Source: Prevotellaceae bacterium UBA6417
Lineage (GTDB): Bacteria; Bacteroidota; Bacteroidia; Bacteroidales; Bacteroidaceae
Assembly: GCA_002439755.1 (NCBI GenBank)
Contig: DJPH01000056.1
Span: 47,588-86,047, forward strand
Reading direction: 5' to 3'
DNA length: 38,460 bases
Shown here: one piece after another, positions 9,410 to 17,956 of the stretch
How the letters are laid out: the number at the start of each line of letters is the position of its first letter
How positions within the stretch are numbered: position 1 is the first letter of the stretch
Made by a program: the position numbers and the translations under genes
The notes under the pieces: model-generated
Told to the model about the DNA's origin: nothing
Seen by the model: only the letters and a program-made list of their open reading frames with translations
Databases searched by the model: none

Positions 9410-9428
9410 GTGGCTTTTCTTATTTCTG

Positions 9429-9436
9429 CAAAATTA
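9429..9436 (-). promoter_or_regulatory. -7 box (TAATTTTG) for the dipeptidyl peptidase gene
   Basis: The minus strand reads TAATTTTG (TAnnTTTG). It lies 19 bp upstream of the ATG at 9409, so the predicted leader is only about 12-13 nt. Confidence 0.55.
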
Positions 9437-9485
9437 CGTCTTTTCATCTACAGCAATGACATTTCAGCAAGAAAATAATTATGTT

Positions 9486-10373
9486 TTACGGATTGGTCAC
9501 AACGACCTTTTTGCTTTCACGGTGACCATCCGAGTATGTTTTTCGGACAATATAGACTCCGGACAAGGGCTTTCCGTTGATGCGGCGGCCTCCCAAATCA
9601 TAGTATTCGACGGCTATGACAGCCGCTGGAGCTGGCCTTGTCTCTGCAATCGCTGAAAGCCGCCATGACGAACGAATGGAGTCAAACAGGTTTTCAGCAA
9701 TAAGTCTGTGCCCAAGATTATTAGGATGGTTGGCCACACCCTGTGCCATCGGGCCACCATCTTTGATGAAATGCCATTCGTTGTCATCACCATACACTTT
9801 ATCATTGACGGTTGCCATTGTTTCTTTTGAACAGAGCGAACGCAACGGACACCAGATGCAGCTTCGTGAAAGTGCTGCCGCCGACTGCGAATCGTCTCTT
9901 TGACTGCTTGGCCAAAAGCTACCCGACATGACAATTGCTGCATTCGGGCTGTGAGCTTTGATTTGATCTATCAACGCTTCCAGGTCTTCCGTATAGTCAG
10001 TAAAGTTACTGACGCATTCACCCAAGCGCAATACAATCAGGTCTTCTGTACCACTGAGCATGTCAACCGTCTTGTCGCGTACGTTGGGGCTCCAATGTCC
10101 TCGTTCAAAATCGGCTACGTTATGAATGGTCATTTCAGGCTTGTCACCATCTTGCCACTGTGTGATGAGCTGCTGCAATATATGGCAATAGTCACTGTCG
10201 CGGCACGCTGCAGCCATGCCCCACTCACCCCACCAGTAATCGGTTACCGGATGAATCGTGAAGGAATTGCCCATGACGGCCATTTCCTTGATTTTTCCTT
10301 CTGAATGCCCTGCCGGACCATGTCCATAGACAAGAAGACTCCATGCGAGCATCAGCAGGCATGGAGCTTTCAT
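9486..10373 (-). CDS. Secreted SGNH/GDSL-type hydrolase with C-terminal sorting domain
   Basis: About 295 aa from ATG 10373. The frame extends to 10466 and into the upstream gene, but only the 10373 start gives a signal peptide (MKAPCLLMLAWSLLVYGHG). SGNH-type blocks: AVMGNSF (nucleophile Ser37), LGECVSN (block II-like Gly/Asn) and NHPNNLGH near residue 210 (block V His). The C-terminus (YDLGGRRINGKPLSGVYIVRK...) is a T9SS type A-like sorting domain, suggesting cell-surface location. Substrate unknown; the family includes esterases acting on acetylated glycans or lipids. It follows the FAS1 lipoprotein gene by 37 bp, probably in one operon. Confidence 0.72.
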   Translation of the reverse strand: MKAPCLLMLAWSLLVYGHGPAGHSEGKIKEMAVMGNSFTIHPVTDYWWGEWGMAAACRDSDYCHILQQLITQWQDGDKPEMTIHNVADFERGHWSPNVRDKTVDMLSGTEDLIVLRLGECVSNFTDYTEDLEALIDQIKAHSPNAAIVMSGSFWPSSQRDDSQSAAALSRSCIWCPLRSLCSKETMATVNDKVYGDDNEWHFIKDGGPMAQGVANHPNNLGHRLIAENLFDSIRSSWRLSAIAETRPAPAAVIAVEYYDLGGRRINGKPLSGVYIVRKTYSDGHRESKKVVVTNP

Positions 10374-10410
10374 AACTAAAGATTTGTTTGCTTTCACCCA
10401 ATAAGTCTTT

Positions 10411-12465
10411 TTACCACTTGTCTTCGGCATATACACCGTTGTAGACACTTTTCGGAACCAGTTCAAAGAAGTCTATGTATAATTGTCGTGAGGTGTCATC
10501 GAGCACTGACTTCATACGCAGGTAATAGGTCTTTTCGGGTTCCATCTGCGTTGTCAGTATGATGCGCCTCATACATTGTTTGTCTCCACGAAGGTTGCTT
10601 GTCACCGTGCTTCCGGTGCTGGTGCCGTAATAGCGCGGAGCCTTCATATATTCATGCATGGCCATTACACGGTCGTTTTCATCATTGGCATCCGGATCCC
10701 TCGCATCATCGGCAACCCAGCCTATAGATGGTATGTCTGCACTGATTCTCATGTCTAACGGCAGGCCCACTGCCGGCAGGTTTTCCTTGTTTTCGCCAAA
10801 GTAGAATTGGCACATGCTGCGACGGTCAGATACATTCTGAGCCATATAACGAAGCTGGTATGTGCCGGAGAAAGGAACAGGCGGCAGTTTTACAGTCACA
10901 TCATACAGCCCTTGTATGTTGTATTCGTCGCCCTGGTAATTGCGCCATCCGCTGGAGAAGCCGGCCAGATAGGTCACATTGGTTTCGGCTGTCCATGTCA
11001 TGTTTTCGAAATAGCCGCGCGGCATGTTGTACTGGTCTTCCGAGTTCATGATGCGACGCAGGCCGTTGGTTATCTGTTCGGGCAGCAATGCACAGATGTC
11101 ATAGCGCATACGTTCGTTCAAAACCTTGTTGGGAACGTCTTCGTCATAAACCAATACATCGTCGAGTGCGTAATAGTAGCCGTTCAAGGCATTGTATTCG
11201 CGGCCTCCGTTTGACTCTTCAATGAGGACGCCCTTACGGGGAACTTCTATTTCATTATAGTTGCTGTTATCGTATTGTGACACGTAGCGGTTGATGCGTT
11301 TCCCTTCGGTGGTCTTTCCTTCCGTTATTTTCAGGAGACGGCGTCCCTTGCCCAGTGTCTCGTAGTATTCCCAGGCGTTGATGCCAAGCACTGACGGGTT
11401 CTTGAAGCCATAGCCTTGTTCGTTGAAATGTATCACCAGCTGGTTATACATGATGGCTTCGGGAAGGATGTGATATGACACGAATTGGTTGACGGCATTG
11501 TCTTCACTTTTCAGGTCGGCATCCTTTGCCGCAGGATAGTATTCGGCACATTTTTCCCTGACCACGGCCATGATTTCGTCCCAATTCTGCAGGTCGCCGT
11601 TTTCGGCATACTGGAATTCGGGAAGATTCCATTTTTCCATCAATACACTGTCAGGCTCAGCGAAGATGGTATATCCCGTGTTTCTGTGGTCGGGACAAGG
11701 AATCGGAGTGCGTTCTGTGGGGCATCCCTGACCCTCTTTGGGATGATCTTCTTCGTAGGCCTCATCACGGAACTTCATTGTTTTCTTGTCCCAGCCTGTC
11801 TGCCGCAGCAGATAAGCGAACACGCGCAGGTTGTCGGTCGTGGATATCAGTGCACTGATGGTTTCGTTGGACGGGGTTATCACCCGGTCAACGATATGTA
11901 CCACGCCGTTTTCCAGCTCATTATCGGTACTGATGATAAGCGAGCGGGTGTTGACATAGATGCCCAGCTTGCCGCCTTGCAGCGTATCGAAACGGATGGT
12001 CAGGAAGCGGTCCGAGAACGAAGGGCGTTCCAATGAGCCCACCTGAAAGGCTGTCGAGAGGAACGCTTCAGAGTTGAGATTGTCTATAAGGCTGTTATTG
12101 ACTATCTGTTCTGCGGTGCTGTCGGGGCATTGCTCAATGGGATAGTTCTTTTGGTTGTATACAGAGTCCAAATAGTTCTGCACTGCTTCATTGGTAGGGG
12201 CAAAGCATGTGTAGTTGCCTCGGGCAGACAGCAACTCGGCAACCGTAGAGGCCGACTTTTTGCTGAGCCGCACTTTCGTGGCCAGATAGGCAAACTTGGT
12301 GGTAGAGTCATTCTGGTTCAGGAAGTCTATCACCTGCATTCCGGTAAAGGAATACATATCGCTCTCGTCTACTTCGTCACGACAAGAGCCCATAAACACA
12401 GTCACTGTAAGCACTGCCATCAGCAGGACGGCAGCTTCATAAAGTCTTTTCGCGCAGTCTTTCAT
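10411..12465 (-). CDS. FAS1 (fasciclin) domain lipoprotein
   Basis: 684 aa from the preferred ATG 12465. An upstream ATG at 12549 adds 28 residues without signal-peptide character. From 12465 it has a lipoprotein signal (MKDCAKRLYEAAVLLMAVLT) ending in the lipobox FMGSC, with Cys28. Two FAS1 modules are visible: the first contains NYTCFAPTNEAVQNYL and ENGVVHIVDRVI, the second TIFAEPDSVLMEKW. The C-terminal part (about 490-684, SGTYQLRYMAQNVSD ... YLRMKSVLDD) looks like a beta-rich, carbohydrate-binding-like domain. FAS1 lipoproteins of Bacteroidetes are often cell-surface adhesion or glycan-related proteins, but no substrate can be inferred. It is upstream of the SGNH hydrolase. Confidence 0.8.
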   Translation of the reverse strand: MKDCAKRLYEAAVLLMAVLTVTVFMGSCRDEVDESDMYSFTGMQVIDFLNQNDSTTKFAYLATKVRLSKKSASTVAELLSARGNYTCFAPTNEAVQNYLDSVYNQKNYPIEQCPDSTAEQIVNNSLIDNLNSEAFLSTAFQVGSLERPSFSDRFLTIRFDTLQGGKLGIYVNTRSLIISTDNELENGVVHIVDRVITPSNETISALISTTDNLRVFAYLLRQTGWDKKTMKFRDEAYEEDHPKEGQGCPTERTPIPCPDHRNTGYTIFAEPDSVLMEKWNLPEFQYAENGDLQNWDEIMAVVREKCAEYYPAAKDADLKSEDNAVNQFVSYHILPEAIMYNQLVIHFNEQGYGFKNPSVLGINAWEYYETLGKGRRLLKITEGKTTEGKRINRYVSQYDNSNYNEIEVPRKGVLIEESNGGREYNALNGYYYALDDVLVYDEDVPNKVLNERMRYDICALLPEQITNGLRRIMNSEDQYNMPRGYFENMTWTAETNVTYLAGFSSGWRNYQGDEYNIQGLYDVTVKLPPVPFSGTYQLRYMAQNVSDRRSMCQFYFGENKENLPAVGLPLDMRISADIPSIGWVADDARDPDANDENDRVMAMHEYMKAPRYYGTSTGSTVTSNLRGDKQCMRRIILTTQMEPEKTYYLRMKSVLDDTSRQLYIDFFELVPKSVYNGVYAEDKW

Positions 12466-12484
12466 ATTGTAATTATTTTGTTTT

Positions 12485-12529
12485 CCGGCAACCTTTTGAG
12501 GCCGAAATGTCCGGAAAGCATGTTGCCGG
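12485..12529 (-). other. Inverted repeat in the FAS1 5' leader
   Basis: CCGGCAAC (12485-12492) and GTTGCCGG (12522-12529) form a perfect 8-bp stem around a 29-nt loop. It lies in the presumed 5' leader, about 20 bp before the preferred ATG at 12465. It could affect translation or be incidental. Confidence 0.35.
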
Positions 12530-12574
12530 CCGGAGCATCGTATCCTCATTCTATACGCCTTTTATTTTACGCGT

Positions 12575-12582
12575 CAAAGTTA
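12575..12582 (-). promoter_or_regulatory. -7 box (TAACTTTG) for the FAS1/SGNH unit
   Basis: The minus strand reads TAACTTTG, an exact TAnnTTTG match. With the ATG at 12465 the leader is about 103 nt; with the upstream ATG (12549) it would be about 19 nt. The signal-peptide argument favours the longer leader. Confidence 0.55.
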
Positions 12583-12663
12583 TGCATTTATTTTAAAGCC
12601 GACAAACTTTTTTGGCTGTTTCTGTTATCTTCGGTTGATATTTTTCATCAAGAGTTCTTTTCC

Positions 12664-13347
12664 TTAGTCCGGCAGTATGGTTGTCGACAGTATCACGATG
12701 TCGTCAAAAGGGCGGTCGCCTTCGATTGTGGCTGTCTTTTGTATCCTGTCAACCACATCGAGCCCTTCAACCACCTGTCCGAACACGGTGTAAGTGCCGT
12801 CCAGATGGGGCGCGCCACCCTCTTTCACGTAGGTTTCCCTTACGTTTTCGGGCATGGATATTTTGCCTTCCGACTTTTCCTGCAGCTGTTGGGCCATCCT
12901 GCGCACTTCTTTTTTGGTGAAACGTCTGCCCCATACGATATAGAACTGTGACCCGCTCGACCTGCGTTCGGGGTTGGTTTTGTCTCCTTCCCTGGCAGCT
13001 GCCAGGGCTCCGCGCCGGTGAAAGTGACGGGGGAAGTCAATCTCGGCAGGCAGCGTATAGCCGGGTCCGCCCTCACCGAGTGGCTTATCCATGCGTGCAT
13101 GACGCGAATCGGGGTCGCCGCCCTGTATCATGAAGTTCTCGATGACGCGATGAAACAGCAGGCTGTCATAATAATGTGTGGCGCACAGGTGCAGGAAGTT
13201 GTCGCGGTGTTTGGGTGTTTCATCATAGAGCTCCACCGTGATGTTGCCTTTGTTCGTTGCTATCAGCACCCTTTTGCGCTTGCCGTTTTCTTGGGCTGTG
13301 GCTGCCAGGAAGCAGCAGATGAAAATAATAAAGCAAATTCTACGCAT
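12664..13347 (-). CDS. Peptidyl-prolyl cis-trans isomerase, cyclophilin type
   Basis: 227 aa with signal peptide (MRRICFIIFICCFLAATAQ), hence periplasmic or outer-membrane associated. Cyclophilin core motifs: FHRVIENFMIQGGDP (active-site Arg), GGPGYTLPAEID, SGSQFYIVWG and LDGTYTVFGQVVEGLDVVDRI. The insertion KKEVRRMAQQLQEKSEGKISMPENVRETY between SQFYI and DGTYTVFGQV is typical of Bacteroidetes homologues. It catalyses proline isomerisation during folding of exported proteins. It is monocistronic by spacing: own -7 box upstream, and the next unit starts about 115 bp downstream. Confidence 0.93.
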   Translation of the reverse strand: MRRICFIIFICCFLAATAQENGKRKRVLIATNKGNITVELYDETPKHRDNFLHLCATHYYDSLLFHRVIENFMIQGGDPDSRHARMDKPLGEGGPGYTLPAEIDFPRHFHRRGALAAAREGDKTNPERRSSGSQFYIVWGRRFTKKEVRRMAQQLQEKSEGKISMPENVRETYVKEGGAPHLDGTYTVFGQVVEGLDVVDRIQKTATIEGDRPFDDIVILSTTILPD

Positions 13348-13374
13348 CGTTTATACCTTATATAATAGGAGGAG

Positions 13375-13382
13375 CAAAGTTA
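13375..13382 (-). promoter_or_regulatory. -7 box (TAACTTTG) for the cyclophilin gene
   Basis: Exact TAnnTTTG match on the minus strand, with a predicted leader of about 21 nt to the ATG at 13347. Confidence 0.6.
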
Positions 13383-13426
13383 AGGCAAAATCTTTCAAGA
13401 CAGGCATTTTTCGGGTTTTAAATCAA

Positions 13427-13461
13427 CACAACGGCCATCGCTGCATGCGATGGCCGTTGTG
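13427..13461 (-). terminator. Strong hairpin terminator after the LRR protein gene
   Basis: A perfect 15-bp stem (CACAACGGCCATCGC pairing with GCGATGGCCGTTGTG) closes a 5-nt loop. It starts 17 bp beyond the stop of the LRR protein gene. On the minus strand it is followed by TTGATTT, a weak T tract. Confidence 0.75.
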
Positions 13462-13478
13462 TTTGCCAACTCTGTGGT

Positions 13479-15998
13479 TTAGTTGAGCCTTATCTTGCGG
13501 GCCACTTTGCGGCTGCCGTCGGTGACTGTCAGGATGTATATGCCGGATGCGGCTTTGGAAATGCTTTTCCATTCGCTGCCGGGCTCTATGATTCCTTGCT
13601 GCAATGTCTGTCCCGTGAGAGATGCGAGACGGTAGTTGCACCTTTTCTTTGTGCCTGTTACGGCAAACTCTGTCAAGCTGTTGCGGAAAACTACGGCCAG
13701 TTCTTCACCGGCTCCCTCGAGAGCTTCGATGCCTACAGGTATGGGTGCGGTGAATTGTGACACGGTTCCATAGGTGGTGCCTGCCTCGGTGGTGGCAAAG
13801 GCCCGGTATTCATAGACTTCTCCGGGCACTAATCCGCTGAGCGCGGCTTCCATGGTTTCGCCGTCGGCCAGTACCACCTGTACATCATTTCCGGCAGCCC
13901 TGCTGCGGACAGCGTTCTTTTTGACGGCCCAATACTCAAAGCCCTGTCTGACGATCTTGTCGGATCCCAGGACGATATATCCCTTGAGTTTCACAATGTC
14001 GTTTTCGATGGTATAGGTCGAGGTATACACATCGGGCTCGAAATATACATAGGCATCGGCCGTTCCGAAGGCCGACCATTCGCCGAAATAATACGTACCT
14101 TTGCCATCCTTGTAGTAGGGTCGGTATTTATAATAGGTGTTTGCACTCAGGTTTTTCAGTGTTCCCGACAGTTTTCCATCGATGATGGGACATTCGGCAT
14201 AGCTCGACGGTACCAGATCAGGGGCATCATAGCGGCGCCACTCAAAGCCTGCGCCGGTTGTGGCGTCGCAGTTGGTCTTGGCACAGATGCGGGCCATGGT
14301 GTTCGATACTGCCTCGGCGGGAAGTGTCTCTATTGATATGGCTTTGGTCTTGAAGCTATAGTAGGCCGAATGATAGGTGTGTCCGCCATACTCCACACAG
14401 AACCTCACGGAGTAGCTTGTATTGGGGTTCAGCCCCTCCACACGGAACTCGCGGCTGTTGTTCCAGGTTTTCTTTCCGTCCCACTCAAAGCCATACTTGG
14501 TGATTTCGGCATCTCCTTTGGTCCATGTGCCCGAGCACGAGAAGGTGGTCACGGTGGAACTGCCCGAAGTGACCTTTACATCCAGATTCTTTGTACGCAG
14601 ATATGAGGCCGCACCTTTGTAGGTCACGCCGTCATACACGGCATAGGGCACCACTTCGCACGCACTTTCGGGCGAAAGCCCCGTAAACTTCACGATGTCG
14701 GATGCCCCGCTGCCTTGGGCCATCTTCGTGGTCTTGTTGAAGATGATGCCTGTTTCCGACGGCTTCAGGTAGTCGTCCGCCGAGGCCATGGCGCGTGTTC
14801 CCACATAGGTCTGTCCGGCAACATTGCTTTTCGTGTCGATGGTCACCGTGGGCGAAACGGCGGGATATTCGGCTTTGACCGTATATTCCGAGCCTCCCAT
14901 CACGTAGGTTACGCTTACGTTTCTCACATCCAGACCGGCATTTACTGCCGTATATCTGCCGTCGCTGCCTAAGGTGCAGGGCTTGCCGTTGCACACAACG
15001 CTCTTCAGGGCAAATGTGCTTTTGGTGCTTGGTCCTACAACGGTATCGATGGTAAACGTCAGTTTGTTGAAGACATTCTCGGAGAGGCTGATGCTCACTC
15101 CGTATTCCTGGATATTGTCAAAATACTTTTTGAGGGCCTCCACCATATCATGGTAGGCATAGACCGGCGTCTTTGTGCTCACGCTGTTCTTGGAAAAGGC
15201 CATGGCGGCATTCTTGATGCTCTTTGTTTCGATATATATCTCATCCAACGTTCCGGGAAAGGCTGTCCACGAAATGGAGTCTACAAAGTCGGGAATCACA
15301 AGCACTTTCTGTGCAGGTGGCACAAATGCCAGCGCCTTCTTACCCGTAGTGGAACCATAGATGTTGCCATCGTCACCTTTGGTGAAATACAGGGACGATG
15401 TCACATTCACTTCCTTCAACGACGGACAACGCCTGAACGACTCGGCCGAAAGCTCCTTGATGTTGCCTCCGATATAGATGGTCTCCAGATTGGTTCCGGT
15501 AAATGCCGCCTTGCCAATCGTCTCGGTGTTGGCAGCAGTCGGGAAGTATACACGCTTCAGGCTCTTGTTGTTATAGAAAGCATTCTCAAGGTTGTTGCGA
15601 TAATGGCTGTATTTGTGCTCGTAAGGTGGCTTGGACGACTGCTCGTCACTGTTTTTGCTCGCCGTGTAATAATAGGTGCGATAATAGATGGTGCTGCCCA
15701 GCAGCTTCTGGGTAGAGGTATAATTGTAGTAATAAGCACCGCCATTGACAAGTTGAGTCCCCGAAAGGTCGAGTTCCTCCAACCCGGACAATTTGTTCAA
15801 TACATTGATGTCCGTACCGTTGATAGGCCCATTGAGTTTGAGAACTGTCACATTCTTGTAGTCCGACACCGGAATGTAGCTCGACAAGGTGCCTGCTTCC
15901 TTCAGTGTGACCGTGCGCGAATCGGCATGCAGTTGCACCGCATGCAAAAACAAGAACACACCGATTAGGAGTGCATTCATGCAGATAGTTTTTTTCAT
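13479..15998 (-). CDS. Surface leucine-rich-repeat (BspA-like) protein with Fn3-like region and sorting domain
   Basis: 839 aa with signal peptide (MKKTICMNALLIGVFLFLHAVQLHADS). Residues about 45-280 contain BspA/LRR_5-type repeats (LSGLEELDLSGTQL, NNKSLKRVYFP, TNLETIYIGGNIKEL, CPSLKEVNV). Residues about 310-760 hold repeated beta-sandwich-like segments (YSVRFCVEYGGHTYHSAYYSF, YEYRAFATTEAGTTYGTVSQF), resembling fibronectin type III repeats. The last 70 residues (NYRLASLTGQ ... ASGIYILTVTDGSRKVARKIRLN) match a T9SS type A sorting domain. Likely a cell-surface adhesin or binding protein; BspA-type proteins bind host or co-aggregation partners. No catalytic motif seen. Followed by a strong hairpin. 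Confidence 0.82.
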   Translation of the reverse strand: MKKTICMNALLIGVFLFLHAVQLHADSRTVTLKEAGTLSSYIPVSDYKNVTVLKLNGPINGTDINVLNKLSGLEELDLSGTQLVNGGAYYYNYTSTQKLLGSTIYYRTYYYTASKNSDEQSSKPPYEHKYSHYRNNLENAFYNNKSLKRVYFPTAANTETIGKAAFTGTNLETIYIGGNIKELSAESFRRCPSLKEVNVTSSLYFTKGDDGNIYGSTTGKKALAFVPPAQKVLVIPDFVDSISWTAFPGTLDEIYIETKSIKNAAMAFSKNSVSTKTPVYAYHDMVEALKKYFDNIQEYGVSISLSENVFNKLTFTIDTVVGPSTKSTFALKSVVCNGKPCTLGSDGRYTAVNAGLDVRNVSVTYVMGGSEYTVKAEYPAVSPTVTIDTKSNVAGQTYVGTRAMASADDYLKPSETGIIFNKTTKMAQGSGASDIVKFTGLSPESACEVVPYAVYDGVTYKGAASYLRTKNLDVKVTSGSSTVTTFSCSGTWTKGDAEITKYGFEWDGKKTWNNSREFRVEGLNPNTSYSVRFCVEYGGHTYHSAYYSFKTKAISIETLPAEAVSNTMARICAKTNCDATTGAGFEWRRYDAPDLVPSSYAECPIIDGKLSGTLKNLSANTYYKYRPYYKDGKGTYYFGEWSAFGTADAYVYFEPDVYTSTYTIENDIVKLKGYIVLGSDKIVRQGFEYWAVKKNAVRSRAAGNDVQVVLADGETMEAALSGLVPGEVYEYRAFATTEAGTTYGTVSQFTAPIPVGIEALEGAGEELAVVFRNSLTEFAVTGTKKRCNYRLASLTGQTLQQGIIEPGSEWKSISKAASGIYILTVTDGSRKVARKIRLN

Positions 15999-16047
15999 TT
16001 GTACTGTAGTTGTTTGATTGTTGTCAGTCGTTTTACAATATGCACTG

Positions 16048-16055
16048 CAAAGTTA
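16048..16055 (-). promoter_or_regulatory. -7 box (TAACTTTG) for the LRR protein gene
   Basis: Exact TAnnTTTG match on the minus strand, with a leader of about 43 nt to the ATG at 15998. Confidence 0.55.
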
Positions 16056-16190
16056 CGCATTTCATCTTGCAAGGGCAACAAACGTGCTGCACTTTCTTGC
16101 AGCTTCTTCACAGCAATGGCGGCAGGCAAGAACCGCGGCTTTGAAAGCTGCAGAAAGCCACTTCCCACCTTACAAACCGGCACATCGCTT

Positions 16191-16307
16191 ATCGTGCATC
16201 GGCCGAAGTACACATGCGCATCGGCCGAAGTACACATGCACTCCGGCCGGAGCACACACGTGTGTCGGCCGAAGCACGCATGCATTTCGGCCGAAGCAGA
16301 TGAAAAA
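16191..16307. repeat. Palindromic 22-bp repeat array, five units (CGGCCG family, copy 1)
   Basis: CGGCCGAAG-type cores start at 16200, 16222, 16244, 16266 and 16288, an exact 22-bp period. Each unit is close to an alternation of two palindromes: CTTCGGCCGAAG and a CATG-centred block (for example CACATGCG, CACGCATG). Unit 3 carries CGGCCGGAG. The array opens with ATCGTGCATCGG and closes with CGGCCGAAGCAGATGAAAA. It lies between divergent genes, away from both -7 boxes. The rest of the 15999-16524 gap shows no other feature. Reading frames run through it, but 22 is not a multiple of 3, so the unit cannot encode a simple peptide repeat. Confidence 0.85.
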
Positions 16308-16491
16308 ACTCCCGACTTTGAAAGACGGCAACGACACAGCAAGGCCACGGCTCATGCACCTGACCGAGGGCAAAGCCACAGACTGCAACCTCGACTATAG
16401 GCGAGAAAAGAACGAAAAATGCTGCATAAGAAATTGCACATTGCCTTTGCAAAATACTCGGCAAAAGGCCTTTCAGGTTGAAAAGTTTTGT

Positions 16492-16499
16492 TACTTTTG
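16492..16499 (+). promoter_or_regulatory. -7 box (TACTTTTG) for the sialate O-acetylesterase pair
   Basis: TACTTTTG matches TAnnTTTG. It ends 25 bp before the ATG at 16525. Confidence 0.6.
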
Positions 16500-16524
16500 C
16501 AAACTAAAGCTACAATAAACACAT

Positions 16525-17937
16525 ATGAATAAGATTTTAGCATGTATGGTCATCGTTTTCGCCTTTTGCAATGCCCAAGCAAAAGTGCGCATGGCCTCGC
16601 TATTCAACGACGGAATGATCTTGCAACAACAAGCAGAAGTAAAGGTTTGGGGCTGGGCAAAACCCAATTCAAAGGTAACGCTAACGGGCACATGGAACAA
16701 GAAAAAAGTGACCTGCCAGAGCGGAAGCGACGGGAAATGGGAGGCACGGATGCAGACCCCGGCGGCCTCGTTCACTCCTTATGAGCTCACAGTAAGCGAT
16801 GGTGAGAAGCTGACCATCAAGGATGTACTGATAGGTGAGGTATGGCTGGGCTCGGGACAGAGCAACATGGAAATGCCGTTGGTGGGCTACAACAGCTGCC
16901 CCATCGAAGGCCTGAACGAAGAAATCAACGAGTGCCGCCGCTACAAAGGGAAAATCCACTTTGTAACCGTAAGCCACCTGGCTCCGCTGACGCCGGCAGA
17001 CAGCGTCAAGGCCCTGTGGAAAGACTGCACGCCCGAAAACATCTGGGACTGCAGTGCCACCTGCTACTTCTTCGCAAAAACCTTAGTCGACGCCATGGAC
17101 TGCCCCGTCGGGGTCATCAGCTCGGCATGGGGAGGCACCTCGGTAGAGGGATGGACACCGGCCGACATTGTCAAAGACTATGACGATGCAGACCTTTCGG
17201 AAGAAAATCTCAAGAAAAACGTATGGAACACCCCCGTAGTGCGCTACAACGGCAAGATACATCCGCTGGCAGGATATACCTTGAAAGGCTTCCTGTGGTA
17301 TCAGGGCGAGGCCAACCGCGACTGGCCCGACAAATATGCAGCCCGCTTAGGCAACATGGTGAAAGCCTGGAGAAAAGCCTGGGGACAGGGCGACCTGCCC
17401 TTCTATGAAGTGGAGATAGCCCCTTTCGGATATGACGACCCTAACAAAATCAGCGGAGCCCTGCTCAGAGAAGCCCAGCACGACTTTACCAAACAAGTGG
17501 CCAACACAGGCATGATATCAACCAACGACCTGGTAAACGACTATGAAATATGGCAGATACATCCCTGCAAGAAACGCGAAGTAGGCCAACGTCTCTGCTA
17601 TCTTGCACTGAGCAAGACCTACGGAAAGAAAGGATACATGGCCGAAAGCCCCGAATATGACAAGATGGAAATCAAGGACGGCAAGGCCTATCTCTCCTTT
17701 ACCCACTGCGAATACGGCTTCAACCGCTTCGACTACATCAAGGGATTTGAAATCTGCGGAGCCGACAAAGTGTTCCACACGGCCAATGTCCGCATCGAAA
17801 ACAACCGGGCAATAGTCAGCTCGCCCGACGTGAAAGAGCCTGTGGCCGTGCGCTACTGCTTCAAGAACTGGCAGCCCGGCAACCTGGGCAACGTGGGAGG
17901 CATGCCCATCATCCCCTTCAGAACAGACCGGAATTAA
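16525..17937 (+). CDS. Sialate O-acetylesterase (SGNH), first of a tandem pair
   Basis: 470 aa with signal peptide (MNKILACMVIVFAFCNAQAK). An N-terminal beta domain (about 25-105) precedes the SGNH catalytic domain. Motifs: GQSNMEMP (nucleophile Ser113), SSAWGGTSVEGWTP, GFLWYQGEAN and QIHPCKKREVGQRL (catalytic His region). The family removes O-acetyl groups from sialic acids, and some members act on acetylated xylan or other glycans, so the exact substrate is open. It is followed 19 bp later by a collinear paralogue; both share one upstream promoter and one downstream terminator. Confidence 0.88.
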   Translation: MNKILACMVIVFAFCNAQAKVRMASLFNDGMILQQQAEVKVWGWAKPNSKVTLTGTWNKKKVTCQSGSDGKWEARMQTPAASFTPYELTVSDGEKLTIKDVLIGEVWLGSGQSNMEMPLVGYNSCPIEGLNEEINECRRYKGKIHFVTVSHLAPLTPADSVKALWKDCTPENIWDCSATCYFFAKTLVDAMDCPVGVISSAWGGTSVEGWTPADIVKDYDDADLSEENLKKNVWNTPVVRYNGKIHPLAGYTLKGFLWYQGEANRDWPDKYAARLGNMVKAWRKAWGQGDLPFYEVEIAPFGYDDPNKISGALLREAQHDFTKQVANTGMISTNDLVNDYEIWQIHPCKKREVGQRLCYLALSKTYGKKGYMAESPEYDKMEIKDGKAYLSFTHCEYGFNRFDYIKGFEICGADKVFHTANVRIENNRAIVSSPDVKEPVAVRYCFKNWQPGNLGNVGGMPIIPFRTDRN

Positions 17938-17956
17938 CTCAATTACACAACATACA

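Noticed and set aside
16191..16307. The CGGCCG array as a CRISPR
   Set aside because: Units are contiguous 22-mers with no spacers of constant length between them.
15995..16348. A 117-codon minus-strand frame through the CGGCCG array
   Set aside because: The translation (for example HACFGRHTCVLRP) only reflects the 22-bp repeat, which is open in several frames. It also overlaps the LRR gene promoter.
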